This document shows, piece by piece, positions 1-9,450 of a DNA stretch of 64,000 nt. The DNA lies in assembly GCF_020990385.1 (NCBI RefSeq), contig NZ_CP087598.1:2325615-2389614 (forward strand), in the 5' to 3' direction. The stretch's first letter is position 1. Every line of letters starts with the position of its first letter. This stretch comes from Paracoccus sp. MA. GTDB lineage: Bacteria > Pseudomonadota > Alphaproteobacteria > Rhodobacterales > Rhodobacteraceae. The notes below the pieces were generated by a model, which saw only the letters and a list, made by a program, of their open reading frames with translations, did not search any database and was not told the origin of the DNA. The translations under genes and the position numbers were made by a program.

Positions 1-134
1 CTGAACCGGACCCGTCGCTCTGGTGCGGGCGCGCTTGTTCCGGACGCTATCCTTCGATATGTATGCTGTTCATTACGATCCGGGGCGGGCGCAGGCCGGC
101 GATCCGTGGCGTAGTCCTGAACAGCGAACCGGAT

Positions 135-1136
135 ATGCGTCCAGACCAGATTCCGCCCGCCAGCGCGGTCCCCGCACGCCAGATCATCGCGGCGCTGGTC
201 GTCACGCATGACCGGCTGGAGCGGCTGCGCGTCACGCTCTCGCGCCTGCTGGCCCAGGACCTGGATCATGTGCTGGTCTTCGACAACGCCTCGGGCGACG
301 GCACGCGGGACTATCTGGGCGGCATCAACGATCCCCGGCTGATCGCCGTGCATCACCCGGTCAACCTGGGCGGCGCCGGCGGCTTCGCGCGCGGGCTGCG
401 CCAGGTGGTCGAGACGCTGGACCCCGACTGGGTGGTGCTGATGGACGACGACGGCCGCCCCGCCCCGGGCCAGATCGCGCATTTCCGCAGCCTGGACCTG
501 CGGGGCTGGGACGCGCTGGGGGCGGCGGTGCTGACGCCCGGGGGCCAAGTCTGCGAGATGAACCGGCCCTATCGCAACCCGTTCTGGCGGCTGCCGGAAT
601 TCCTGCGCACCCTCGCCGGCGCCGGGCGGCGCGGCTTTCACCTGGGCGACGACGATTACGGCCCCGACGGCGGACCGGTCGAGATCGACATGACCTCTTT
701 TGTCGGGCTGTTCCTGTCGCGCGCCAGCATCGCCCGCGCCGGCTATCCCGACGAGCGGCTGTTCATCTATGGCGACGACCAGCTTTATACGCTGGAAATG
801 CGCCGCAAGGGCCTGCGCATCGGCTTCCTGCCCGAGATCCGGTTCGAGCATGACACCGGCTCGATCCAGTCCGGCGGGCATCTGGTGCTGCGGCCGATGT
901 GGAAGGTCTATTACATGTATCGCAACGCGCTGCTGGCCTATCGCGTCGCGGCGGGACCGTGGTTCTGGCCGCTTCTGCCGGTGCTGGCGCTGCGCTGGCG
1001 CGGCAAGGCGCGGCATTACGGCCCGGACGCGGCGCGCTATCGCAGGATCCTGCAGCGCGCCTTCCGCGACGGGCTGCACCAGAGGCTGGACCGCCCGCAT
1101 TCGGAAATCGTCGCGCTGGCAGGCAAGCGCGACTAG
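135..1136 (+). CDS. Family 2 glycosyltransferase
   Basis: A GT-A fold glycosyltransferase that should transfer a sugar from a nucleotide-sugar donor, probably to a cell-surface glycan. From the ATG at 135 the domain begins almost at once (VVTHD at residues 22-26). It continues with VFDNASGDGT, the metal-binding acidic triplet in LMDDDG (104-106) and FIYGDD (about 210-215), the layout of galactofuranosyl-/rhamnosyl-type GT2 enzymes. An in-frame ATG at 63 would add 24 residues that do not look like part of the domain; neither start has a clear ribosome binding site. The stop overlaps, tail to tail, the stop of the esterase on the other strand. Donor and acceptor cannot be read from sequence. 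Confidence 0.85.
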   Translation: MRPDQIPPASAVPARQIIAALVVTHDRLERLRVTLSRLLAQDLDHVLVFDNASGDGTRDYLGGINDPRLIAVHHPVNLGGAGGFARGLRQVVETLDPDWVVLMDDDGRPAPGQIAHFRSLDLRGWDALGAAVLTPGGQVCEMNRPYRNPFWRLPEFLRTLAGAGRRGFHLGDDDYGPDGGPVEIDMTSFVGLFLSRASIARAGYPDERLFIYGDDQLYTLEMRRKGLRIGFLPEIRFEHDTGSIQSGGHLVLRPMWKVYYMYRNALLAYRVAAGPWFWPLLPVLALRWRGKARHYGPDAARYRRILQRAFRDGLHQRLDRPHSEIVALAGKRD

Positions 1137-2008
1137 GCCCGGTCCGCGAATTGCCGGATCGCGACCAGGATCGCCTGGAAGCTGCGCCGCGCCCGGTCGC
1201 TGCGGCGGCGGGCGCGCAGATAGCCATGGGGCAGCTCCGGCTCGTTGCGCCAATGCGCCGCGACGCCCTCGACCCGCAGCCGCCGCGCATAGTCGCGCCC
1301 GTCGTCGCGCAGCGGATCGACATCGGCGGTGACGACGAAACCCGGCGCCAAGCCGGCCAGGCTGTCGGCCTGCAGGGGACGCGCCAGCGGATCGACGGGG
1401 CCTTTGCCATGCAGCGCGGTGTGATAGCCGGCCAGATCCTCGGTCCGCAGCAGGGGCGCCTCGGCATTCTCGCGATAGGAGGGCGCGCTGCCGTCGCCGC
1501 CAAGGCCGGGATAGACCAGCACCTGCCCCAGCGGCTGCCGCGCCCCGCGACGCGACAGGCAAAGCGCGGCGGCCAGCAACCCGCCCGCGCTGTCGCCCGC
1601 GATGACGGCGGGACGGTCCAGCGCGTCCCAGACCGCCTGCACATCCGCGATCTGCGCCGGCCAGCGATGCTCGGGCGCCAGCCGGTAATCGACCGCGACG
1701 ACCTGCAAGCCGGTGGCATCGGCAATCTCGGCGCAAATATCGTCATGGCTGTCGAGCCCGCCGACCACGAAACCGCCGCCATGCACATAGGCCACGGCCA
1801 CGCGGGTCTCCGCGCCATAGACGCGGCAGGGCACGCCGCCGATGCGGCGATCCTCGACCTTCAGGCCGGGCGGGCGCGGGGCGCGAAAGACAGCGCACAT
1901 CGCATCGTAGAAGCGGCGGTTCTCGGCGGCGCTGGCCGCGTTCGCCTCGGGCGGATAGGCGGCCTCGGTCCGGGCGATGAAGTCCAGCACCTGCGGATCG
2001 CGGATCAT
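1133..2008 (-). CDS. HSL-type alpha/beta hydrolase, possible acylcarnitine esterase
   Basis: A 291-residue serine esterase of the hormone-sensitive-lipase family. It has the oxyanion motif HGGG (76-79), DYRLAPEH typical of the family, and the nucleophile elbow GDSAGG with Ser140; the C-terminal DPLRDD and PHGY supply the other triad positions. It is the last gene of the carnitine operon and its ATG overlaps the ATPase stop by 4 bases. From that position I infer that it hydrolyses O-acylcarnitines to carnitine plus fatty acid before dehydrogenation. The family is well supported; the substrate rests only on context. Confidence 0.85.
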   Translation of the reverse strand: MIRDPQVLDFIARTEAAYPPEANAASAAENRRFYDAMCAVFRAPRPPGLKVEDRRIGGVPCRVYGAETRVAVAYVHGGGFVVGGLDSHDDICAEIADATGLQVVAVDYRLAPEHRWPAQIADVQAVWDALDRPAVIAGDSAGGLLAAALCLSRRGARQPLGQVLVYPGLGGDGSAPSYRENAEAPLLRTEDLAGYHTALHGKGPVDPLARPLQADSLAGLAPGFVVTADVDPLRDDGRDYARRLRVEGVAAHWRNEPELPHGYLRARRRSDRARRSFQAILVAIRQFADRA

Positions 2009-3621
2009 GCCGCGCCCTCGGCGATGCGGCCCTCGGCGATGCGGCGCGTCAGCCAGTCCGGGTCCATCTGCGGCACCGAGGCCAGCAATTCGCGGGTATA
2101 GGCATGGCGCGGCGGGTCCAGCACCTCGGACCTCAAGCCCTTGTCCATGACCCGGCCGCCCTTCATCACCACCACTTCGTCGGCGATGGCGCGGACGGTG
2201 GCGATGTCATGGGTGATGAACATGTAGCTGACGCCGGTTTCGTCCTGCACCTTGCTGAGCAGCCGCAGGATGCCCTCGGCCACCAGCTGGTCCAGCGCGC
2301 TGGTCACCTCGTCGCAGATGATGAATTCAGGATCGGCGGCCAGCGCGCGGGCGATGCCGATGCGCTGCTTCTGCCCGCCCGACAGCTCGCCCGGCAGGCG
2401 GTCGAGGAAGCGCGCCGGTTCCAGCTCGATCTGCTCCATCAGCTCATGCAGCCGCGTCTCGCGCGCGCGGCCGGTCAGGCCCAGGTAGAATTGCAGGGGC
2501 CGCGACAGGATCTGCCGGATGGTCTGGCGCGGGTTCAGCGCCGTGTCGGCCATCTGATAGATCATCTGCACCGCCCGCTTCTGTTCCAGCCTGCGCTGCG
2601 CCAGGCGCGGCGGCAGGGGCGTGCCGTTCAGCGCGATGCTGCCGGCGCGCGGCGGCAGCAGCCCGGTGATCGCCCGCGCCGTGGTGGACTTGCCCGAGCC
2701 GGATTCGCCCACCACCGCCACGGTGGCGCCGCGCGGGATGTCGAAGCTGACCTCGCTGAGCACGTCCAGCGAGGAATAGCCCGCCGTCACCTCGCGGATG
2801 CTGATCGTCGGCGCGCTGGCCTGCGGCAGGGTGCGCGGCGGCCGGCGGAACTCGCGCACCGCCCAGAGCGAGCGGGTGTACTCCTGCGCCGGCGCCTCGA
2901 TCATCCGGCGGGTCGGTGCGTCCTCGACCTCGCGGCCGTGGCGCATGACCTTGATGCGGTCGGCCATCTGGGCGACCACGGCCAGGTCGTGGGTGATGTA
3001 GATCGCCGCCGTGCCCGTGGTCTCGACCGCCTGCCGGATCGCCGCCAGCACGCCGATCTGCGTGGTCACGTCCAGCGCCGTGGTCGGCTCGTCAAAGACG
3101 ATCAGGTCGGGCTTGCAGGCCATGGCCATGGCGACCATCGCCCGCTGCAACTGCCCGCCCGAGACCTGATGCGGAAAGCGCAGCCCGAAATGCTCCGGGT
3201 CGGGCAGGTGCATGGCGGCGTAGAGCTGGCGCGCGAAGGCTTCGGATTCCGCGCGGTCCGCCGTGTGGTGGATCGCCGGCCCCTCGCAGAACTGGTCCAG
3301 AAGCCGCCATGCCGGGTTGAAGCTTGCCGCCGCCGATTGCGCGACATAGGCCACCCGGCGGCCGCGAAAGGCGCGGCGCCGGCGCTCGGGCAATTGCAGC
3401 AGGTCGGTGCCGTCGAGGATCACCCGCCCGCCGGCAAAGCGCAGCCCGCCCTGCGCGAAACCCAGCGCCGCAAGGCCCAGCGTGGACTTCCCGGCCCCGG
3501 ATTCGCCGATCAGCCCGACGACCTCGCCCCGGGCGACCTGCAGGTCGACGCCGTGCAGGATCGGGGTCCAGCCTTCCTCGCGCCGCGCCTCGACCTTCAG
3601 CTTTTCGATGTTCAGCAGCAT
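2005..3621 (-). CDS. Peptide-type ABC transporter, fused double ATPase
   Basis: A 538-residue protein joining two Opp/Dpp-type ATPase domains (DppD-like then DppF-like). The first half has Walker A GESGAGKST and signature SGGQLQR; the second has GESGSGKST and SGGQKQR, each followed by a Walker B ending DE. It would energise import through the two permeases encoded just upstream. The start lies 3 bases after the permease stop and the end overlaps the esterase start by 4 bases, so the genes are probably translated together. Family annotation alone would say dipeptide/nickel, but the operon points to carnitine or acylcarnitine. Confidence 0.92.
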   Translation of the reverse strand: MLLNIEKLKVEARREEGWTPILHGVDLQVARGEVVGLIGESGAGKSTLGLAALGFAQGGLRFAGGRVILDGTDLLQLPERRRRAFRGRRVAYVAQSAAASFNPAWRLLDQFCEGPAIHHTADRAESEAFARQLYAAMHLPDPEHFGLRFPHQVSGGQLQRAMVAMAMACKPDLIVFDEPTTALDVTTQIGVLAAIRQAVETTGTAAIYITHDLAVVAQMADRIKVMRHGREVEDAPTRRMIEAPAQEYTRSLWAVREFRRPPRTLPQASAPTISIREVTAGYSSLDVLSEVSFDIPRGATVAVVGESGSGKSTTARAITGLLPPRAGSIALNGTPLPPRLAQRRLEQKRAVQMIYQMADTALNPRQTIRQILSRPLQFYLGLTGRARETRLHELMEQIELEPARFLDRLPGELSGGQKQRIGIARALAADPEFIICDEVTSALDQLVAEGILRLLSKVQDETGVSYMFITHDIATVRAIADEVVVMKGGRVMDKGLRSEVLDPPRHAYTRELLASVPQMDPDWLTRRIAEGRIAEGAA

Positions 3622-3624
3622 GGT

Positions 3625-4443
3625 TCAGTCCTTCAGACCCGAGGCGCGGTGCAGCATCCAGTCCACCACGAAATTGACCGAGACCGTCAGCACGGCGATG
3701 CAGGCGGCGGGCAGCAGCGGCGTGATGTCGCCGAAGGTGATCAGCGCCGCATTGTCGCGCACCATCGCGCCCCAGTCCGCCATCGGCGGCGGCAGGCCGA
3801 GGCCCAGGAAGCTGAGCGCCGAGATGGTCAGGAACACGAAGCAGAACCGCAGCCCGAACTCGGCGATCAGCGGCGCCGAGATGTTCGGCAGCACCTCGCG
3901 GCTGATGATCCACCAGGTGCCCTCGCCGCGCAGCTGCGCCGCCTCGACATAGTCCATCACCATGACGTTCATCGCCGTGGCACGGGCCAGGCGAAAGACC
4001 CGCGTGGAATCGAGGATCGCCACCACCACGACCAGGTTCGCCACCCCCGGCCCCAGCGCCGACAGGGCCAGCAGCGTCAGGATCAGCGCCGGCACCGCCA
4101 TCAGCACGTCGACCAGCCGCGACAGCGCCAGATCGACCCAGCCGCCAAGCGCCGCCGCCAGCAGTCCGGCAATGGCGCCGATGCCGAAGGCCAGCGCCGT
4201 GGTGACCAGCGCCACGCCCACGGTATTGCGCGCGCCCCAGATCAGCCGCGACAGCATGTCCCGGCCCAGCGTGTCGGTGCCAAGGGGATAGGCGGCGCTC
4301 CACGGCTCGAACTGGGCGCCGACGATCTGCGCCTCGGCATGGGGGGCCAGCAGCGGCGCGAAGAGCGCGATCACCGCATAGGCGGCGATGACCAGAACCC
4401 CCAGGATCGCAGTCGGCGGCATGGTTTTCAGCATCCGGATCAT
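3625..4443 (-). CDS. Peptide-type ABC transporter permease, DppC-like
   Basis: A 272-residue inner-membrane permease of the BPD_transp_1 family. An N-terminal transmembrane segment (about 15-32) and the usual DppC beginning (LAPHAEAQ, YPLGTDTLGRD) are followed by further membrane spans. The EAA loop follows YVEAAQLRGEG and contacts the ATPase. It pairs with the DppB-like permease whose stop lies 4 bases upstream. Length and order match the family. Confidence 0.9.
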   Translation of the reverse strand: MIRMLKTMPPTAILGVLVIAAYAVIALFAPLLAPHAEAQIVGAQFEPWSAAYPLGTDTLGRDMLSRLIWGARNTVGVALVTTALAFGIGAIAGLLAAALGGWVDLALSRLVDVLMAVPALILTLLALSALGPGVANLVVVVAILDSTRVFRLARATAMNVMVMDYVEAAQLRGEGTWWIISREVLPNISAPLIAEFGLRFCFVFLTISALSFLGLGLPPPMADWGAMVRDNAALITFGDITPLLPAACIAVLTVSVNFVVDWMLHRASGLKD

Positions 4444-4447
4444 GGGC

Positions 4448-5425
4448 TTACCTCGGATGCAGCAGGCGGGGGTTCGTGGCGATCGCCAGAACGTCGGCCA
4501 GCAGGTTCAGCAGGATATAGACCGCGGCGAAGATCAGCGCGCAGGCCTGCACCACCGGAATGTCGCGGTTGGTGACGCTGTCCACCATCAGCTGACCGAG
4601 GCCGGGATAGACGAAGACAACCTCGACGATGACGACGCCGGTGATCAGCCAGGCCACGTTCAGCGCCACCACGTTGACGATGGGGGCCAGCGCGTTCGGC
4701 AGGGCGTGGCGGGTGACGACGCGCCAGCGCGACACCCCTTTCAGCCGCGCCATGGTGACATAGGGCGCGCCCAGCACGTTGACCACCGCCGCCCGCGTCA
4801 TCCGCATCATGTGGGCGGTCACCACCAGGACCAGCGTGATCGCGGGCAGGAAGGCGCGGCCCAGCATCTCGGCCAGCCGCGGCGAGGCGCCGGGATCGGC
4901 GATCGAGGGGAACCAGCCCATCCTGACCGACAGCCAGAACATCAGGATATAGGCGATGAAGAATTCCGGAAACGAGATCGCCGACAGCGTTGCCACATTG
5001 GCGATGCGGTCGAACCAGCTGCCGCGCCACAAAGCGGCGAGCAGGCCCAGCCCCACCGCCAGCGGCACCGCGATCACCGCCGCATAGGCGGCCAGGAACA
5101 GCGTGTTGCCCAGCCGCGCGGCCAGCAGGTCCGCCACCGGCCGGCCATTGGCCAGCGAGCGGCCGAAATCGCCCGACAACACCCCGCCGACCCAGTCGAG
5201 ATAGCGCCAGGCCAGGGGCTGATCCAGCCCAAGCTCGCGCCGGAAGGCGGCGACGGTCTCGGGCGTGGCGGACTGGCCCAGCACCTGCTGGGCGATATCG
5301 CCGGGCAACAGGCTGACGGCCAGGAAGATCAGCACCGAGATGACGAAGAGCGTAAAGACCCCGATGCCCAGCCGGCCCGCGATCATCCTCAGGATGGGCC
5401 GCCGCCGGGCCTCGGCGGCGCTCAT
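4448..5425 (-). CDS. Peptide-type ABC transporter permease, DppB-like
   Basis: A 325-residue permease with the DppB signature: one N-terminal membrane segment (about 15-38), a long periplasmic region including LGLDQPLAWRYLDW, then a five-helix permease core with the EAA loop after YVTMARLKG. Its ATG overlaps the stop of the carnitine dehydrogenase by 4 bases, which ties transport and catabolism into one transcript. Confidence 0.9.
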   Translation of the reverse strand: MSAAEARRRPILRMIAGRLGIGVFTLFVISVLIFLAVSLLPGDIAQQVLGQSATPETVAAFRRELGLDQPLAWRYLDWVGGVLSGDFGRSLANGRPVADLLAARLGNTLFLAAYAAVIAVPLAVGLGLLAALWRGSWFDRIANVATLSAISFPEFFIAYILMFWLSVRMGWFPSIADPGASPRLAEMLGRAFLPAITLVLVVTAHMMRMTRAAVVNVLGAPYVTMARLKGVSRWRVVTRHALPNALAPIVNVVALNVAWLITGVVIVEVVFVYPGLGQLMVDSVTNRDIPVVQACALIFAAVYILLNLLADVLAIATNPRLLHPR

Positions 5426-6876
5426 GCGGTGGCCTCCTTCTGGCGGATCGGGCGGATGCCGGCGCCGGCATGGTCGGGATGCGGCGCGCCGTCCTGCGCG
5501 GCCACCCGGTCCAACGCCTCCAGCAGCGCCGGCGGCATCGGGATGGCGCGGCCCTCGCCGGTATCGACATGCAGCAGCATGTGCTCGCCGGTCGCGGCCT
5601 CGCTGCCGTCCTCGCGCAGGATGGCGTGATGCAGGCGGAAGCGTTTGGCGTCATGGCCCAGCAGCCGGGTCTCGACGGTCAAAAGCTCGCCGGCCTTCAC
5701 CTCGGCCAGGTGGCGGATATGGGTCTCGACCGTATAGGCCGAGCGGCCCTGCGCCCGGTAATCGGCATCCAGCCCGATATGGATCAGGAAGGCGTCCGTC
5801 GCATCGCCCAGCACCTGCAGATAGCGGAACTCGGTCATGTGGCCGTTGTAGTCGACCCAGCCGCCGGTCACGCGGGCCTGATGGATGCGCAGCGGATAGC
5901 CCTCGGCCCGCACGGGCGCGCGGGCATAGAAGCCGTCCTCCTGCGCGCGCACGGTCTGGCCGACACCCCAGTCGTTCGCCTTGAGCGCTTGGAAGATGCC
6001 GACCAGGTTGTCGTCGCGGATCCGCTCCAGCTCGCGGATCGAATGCCGGCCCGACTGCGCGTCGGACTGGCCGGCGATACGGTCGATCAGCGCCTCGTCG
6101 AGGTCGGGCACCTCCATCAGCTTGGTCCAGGGCCATTTCAGCGCCGGGCCGAACTGGCCCAGGAAATGCCGCATCCCGGCCTCGCCGCCGGCGATGCGAT
6201 AGGTCTCGAACAGGCCCATCTGCGCCCAGCGCAGGCCGAAGCCGAAGCGGATGATGTCGTCGATCTCCTCGGTGGTGGCGATGCCGTCATGGACCAGCCA
6301 CAGCGCCTCGCGCCAGACGGCTTCCAGCAGGCGGTCGCCGATATGGGCGTCGATCTCGCGCGCGATCCGGACCGGCTTCATGCCGATTTCGGTCAGGATC
6401 TCGCAGGCGCGATCCGCCGCCGCGCCGCCGCCCACGACCTCGACCACCGGCAAGAGATAGACCGGATTGAACGGATGGGCGACGAGGATGCGGGCGGGAT
6501 GCCGCGCCCCCTGCCGCAACTCGGACGGCTTGAAGCCCGAGGTCGAGGAGCCGATCAGCGCCGTCCCGGGCGCGGCGGCCTCGATCTCGGCGATGATGCG
6601 GTGCTTCAGCTCCAGCCGCTCGGGCACGCTTTCCTGGATATAGTCCGCGTCCCGGACCGCCTCGGCCAGCGAGTCGGCCCAGAGGATGCGCCCCGGCCGG
6701 GGCAGCGGCGCCTGGAACAGCCTTTCCCAGGCGCGGGTGGCATTCGCCAGCACCTCGCCGACGATGCGCTGCGCCTCGGGGTGGGGGTCGTGGACCGCCA
6801 CGTCATGCCCCGAGAGGATGAAGCGGGCGATCCAGCCGCCGCCGATGACCCCGCCGCCGATTGCCGCGATCTTCAT
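5422..6876 (-). CDS. L-carnitine dehydrogenase fused to betainyl-CoA thioesterase
   Basis: A two-domain cytosolic enzyme of 484 residues. The first 315 or so form a 3-hydroxyacyl-CoA-dehydrogenase-like NAD-dependent domain (AIGGGVIGGGW dinucleotide motif at the start, HPFNPVYLLPVVE motif) of the type that oxidises L-carnitine to 3-dehydrocarnitine. Residues 327-470 are a hotdog thioesterase (VDYNGHMTE at its start), the part that in known fusions hydrolyses betainyl-CoA to glycine betaine. The ATG at 6876 gives a 4-base overlap with the upstream binding-protein stop, so I prefer it to the ATG 12 bases earlier. The adjacent BKACE enzyme supplies the missing middle step. Other hydroxyacyl dehydrogenases are possible but fit the locus less well. 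Confidence 0.88.
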   Translation of the reverse strand: MKIAAIGGGVIGGGWIARFILSGHDVAVHDPHPEAQRIVGEVLANATRAWERLFQAPLPRPGRILWADSLAEAVRDADYIQESVPERLELKHRIIAEIEAAAPGTALIGSSTSGFKPSELRQGARHPARILVAHPFNPVYLLPVVEVVGGGAAADRACEILTEIGMKPVRIAREIDAHIGDRLLEAVWREALWLVHDGIATTEEIDDIIRFGFGLRWAQMGLFETYRIAGGEAGMRHFLGQFGPALKWPWTKLMEVPDLDEALIDRIAGQSDAQSGRHSIRELERIRDDNLVGIFQALKANDWGVGQTVRAQEDGFYARAPVRAEGYPLRIHQARVTGGWVDYNGHMTEFRYLQVLGDATDAFLIHIGLDADYRAQGRSAYTVETHIRHLAEVKAGELLTVETRLLGHDAKRFRLHHAILREDGSEAATGEHMLLHVDTGEGRAIPMPPALLEALDRVAAQDGAPHPDHAGAGIRPIRQKEATA

Positions 6877-8432
6877 GCCTGCCACCACCGTTCCACGATC
6901 TTCCAGCCGTCGAGGAAGCGGTTCGACGCCACCTCGCCATGCGCCACCTTGTCATTGGCCACGTCGATATAGTTCACGAAGATCGGGATGATGGTGCCGC
7001 CGTCCTCGGAGACCAGCCCCTGCATCTCGCGATACATCTCGGCGCGCAGGCTGTCGTCCAGCTCGGCCCGCGCCTTCAGCAGCAACTCGTTGAAGCGTTC
7101 GTTGTCCCAGTGGCTCTCGTTCCACTCGGCGCCCCGGGCATAGACCAGGCTGAACATGTCGTCCTCGGTCGGGCGGCCGTTCCAGTAGCTGACGCAGAAG
7201 GGCTTCTTCAGCCAGACATTGGACCAATAGCCGTCGTCCGGCTCGCGCTTGACGGTCAGCTCGATCCCGGCCGCCTTGGCCGATTGCTGGAACAGCTGCA
7301 CCATGTCGAGCGCCCCGACCGAGGCCGCGTCCGAGGCGGAAATCTCGACCTTCAGCCCCTCCATGCCGGCCTGTTTCAGGTAATGTTTCGCCTTGTCAGG
7401 GTCATAGGCCCGCTGCGGCAGGTCGGCGGCAAAGAAGCGGTTCGCCGGCGCGATCGGGCTGTCATTGGCGATCTGGCCATGGCCGCGCAGCACCTTGTCC
7501 AGCACCTCCTGCCGGTCGATAGCGTATTTCAGCGCCAGCCGCAGGTTCGGATCGGTAAAGGGCGCCTGGTCGCAGAACATCGGCATGGTGTAATGCGCAG
7601 TTCCCGTCACCTCGACCAGTTGCAGGCCGGGCCGGCGCTGCAACAGGTGCAGGGTGGCGAGGTCGGGCGAGTTGATGACATCGACCTCGCCGGTCATCAG
7701 CGCATTCTGCCGGGCGGTGGCGTCGTTGATGGTCAGCAGCACCGCCTCGTCGAACCAGGCGCGGTCGGGCTTCCAGTAATCGTCGCGGCGCTTGAGCGTG
7801 ATACGCACGCCGGGCTCGAAATTCTCCAGCACATAGCCGCCGGTGCCCAGGCCCGACTGCCAGTCCAGCGTGCCGTCCTCGTTCGCCGGCATGATGACGA
7901 AGTGATAGTCCGAAGTCAGATAGGCGAAATCGGCATTGCCTGAGGTCAGCTCGAACACCACGACATTGTCGCCGTCGGCGCGGATCTCCTTGACCTGCTC
8001 CAGCGAGCCCTTGGCGCCGGACTTGGTATCGGCACCGCGATGGTGGTCGAAGGACGCGATCACGTCCCGCGCCGTGACCTTGCGCCCGTCCGAGAAGGTG
8101 ACGCCGTCCTTCAGGCGGAAGGTCCAGACCCGGGCCTCGGCATCGGGCTCGAACTCGGCCAGTTCGGGCACGGCCTGGCCCTTGGCGTCGATCTCGACCA
8201 GGTTGTTGCAGACCGCCAGCATCGCCGTCACCACCGGGCCGGCGGCATAGGTCGCCGGGTCCAGCGTGTCCGAGGTCGCACCGCCCAGATGGCCGATGCG
8301 CAGCCTGCCGCCGCGCTTCGCCTCCTGCGCCCGCGCGCCGCGCGGCAGGATCAGCCCCGCCGCCGCCATGCCCGCCGCGCCGGCCAGCAAGCCCCGCCTT
8401 GTCAGCCCCCGACTCGTCAGATTGATGCTCAT
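6873..8432 (-). CDS. Family 5 extracellular solute-binding protein, probable (acyl)carnitine binder
   Basis: A periplasmic ligand-binding protein of 519 residues, SBP_bac_5 (peptide/nickel) family. The N-terminus shows a Tat-type signal, TRRGLLAGAAG, then a hydrophobic stretch and an ARAQE cleavage site around residue 36. Family hallmarks include VWTFRLKDGVTFSDGR and ALKYAIDRQEVLDKV. GGGGGTCC-like purines precede the ATG. It is encoded inside the carnitine operon between BKACE and the dehydrogenase. Its ligand is inferred: the large cleft of this family could suit acylcarnitines as well as carnitine. Confidence 0.9.
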   Translation of the reverse strand: MSINLTSRGLTRRGLLAGAAGMAAAGLILPRGARAQEAKRGGRLRIGHLGGATSDTLDPATYAAGPVVTAMLAVCNNLVEIDAKGQAVPELAEFEPDAEARVWTFRLKDGVTFSDGRKVTARDVIASFDHHRGADTKSGAKGSLEQVKEIRADGDNVVVFELTSGNADFAYLTSDYHFVIMPANEDGTLDWQSGLGTGGYVLENFEPGVRITLKRRDDYWKPDRAWFDEAVLLTINDATARQNALMTGEVDVINSPDLATLHLLQRRPGLQLVEVTGTAHYTMPMFCDQAPFTDPNLRLALKYAIDRQEVLDKVLRGHGQIANDSPIAPANRFFAADLPQRAYDPDKAKHYLKQAGMEGLKVEISASDAASVGALDMVQLFQQSAKAAGIELTVKREPDDGYWSNVWLKKPFCVSYWNGRPTEDDMFSLVYARGAEWNESHWDNERFNELLLKARAELDDSLRAEMYREMQGLVSEDGGTIIPIFVNYIDVANDKVAHGEVASNRFLDGWKIVERWWQA

Positions 8433-8476
8433 GGTGGACCCCCTGTCTTGTGTTATGGATTGGTTCGGCCTGCGGC

Positions 8477-9364
8477 TCAGCGCCGGGTCAGCTTCAGCGT
8501 GTCGCGCACCTCCTGCGGGCCGAGGATGCGGCAGCCCATCGCATTCAGGATCGTCGCCGCCCGCTCGACCAGATCGCCGTTGCGGGCCGGCACGCCCTTG
8601 TCGAGCCAGATGTTGTCCTCAAGCCCCACACGCACATTGCCGCCCGCCAGCGCCGCCTGCGCGACGTAAGGCAATTGCATCCGCCCGATCGAGAACATGG
8701 AATAGACCCAGCCGGGCGGAATGTTGTTCACCATCGCCATCAGGCTGTTGGGATCGGCGGGCGCGCCATAGGCGATGCCCATGCACAGCTGGATCATCAC
8801 CGGATCGTCGATCAGCCCCTCCTCCACCAGCGTCTTGGCCAGCCACAGATGGCCGGTGTCGAAGACCTCGATCTCGGGCCGCACCCCCGCCGCCTGGATG
8901 CGCGCCGCCATGGCGCGCAGCGTGCCGGGGGTGTTGGTCATGACGTAATCGGCCTCGGCGAAGTTCATCGTGCCGCAATCGAGGGTGCAGATCTCGGGCA
9001 GCAGTTCCTCGACATGCACCAGCCGCTCGCTGGCGCCGATTAGGTCGGATTGCGGCGACAGCGGCAGCGGCGCCTCGGCCGAGCCCAGCACGATGTCGCC
9101 GCCCATGCCCGCCGTCAGGTTCAGCACCACGTCGGTGCCCGCGGAACGCACCCGGTCCACCACCTCGCGATACAGCGCCGGGTCGCGCGAGGGCGCGCCG
9201 GTCTGGGGATCGCGCACATGCACATGGGCGATGGCCGCGCCCGCATTCGCCGCCTCGATGCAGGCTTCGGCGATCTGGCGGGGCGTGATCGGCACCAGGT
9301 CGGACTTCTTGTGGCTCTGCCCCGATCCGGTCACCGCGCAGGTGATGAAGACGTCACGGTTCAT
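8477..9364 (-). CDS. BKACE (DUF849) 3-dehydrocarnitine cleavage enzyme
   Basis: A 295-residue TIM-barrel beta-keto acid cleavage enzyme. The zinc ligands of the family are seen as HVHVRD (His47 and His49). In carnitine catabolism such enzymes react 3-dehydrocarnitine with acetyl-CoA to give betainyl-CoA and acetoacetate, exactly the step between the two domains of the neighbouring fusion protein. It is the first gene of the minus-strand operon and diverges from a GlxA-type regulator 86 bases away. BKACE enzymes act on many keto acids, so the specificity is from context. Confidence 0.88.
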   Translation of the reverse strand: MNRDVFITCAVTGSGQSHKKSDLVPITPRQIAEACIEAANAGAAIAHVHVRDPQTGAPSRDPALYREVVDRVRSAGTDVVLNLTAGMGGDIVLGSAEAPLPLSPQSDLIGASERLVHVEELLPEICTLDCGTMNFAEADYVMTNTPGTLRAMAARIQAAGVRPEIEVFDTGHLWLAKTLVEEGLIDDPVMIQLCMGIAYGAPADPNSLMAMVNNIPPGWVYSMFSIGRMQLPYVAQAALAGGNVRVGLEDNIWLDKGVPARNGDLVERAATILNAMGCRILGPQEVRDTLKLTRR

Positions 9365-9450
9365 TCATGGCTCCGGCAATATGTGATTTCACCGCAGCCT
9401 GACAGCTATTCCGCTGGCATGATGTGCAATTTACGCCATAATCTTTGCCC

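Noticed and set aside
2104-4575. An open frame of over 800 codons on the plus strand opposite the ABC transporter genes
   Set aside because: It is antisense to clear ABC genes, rich in Arg, Gln, His and Asp, and has no family motif; high GC makes such shadows common.
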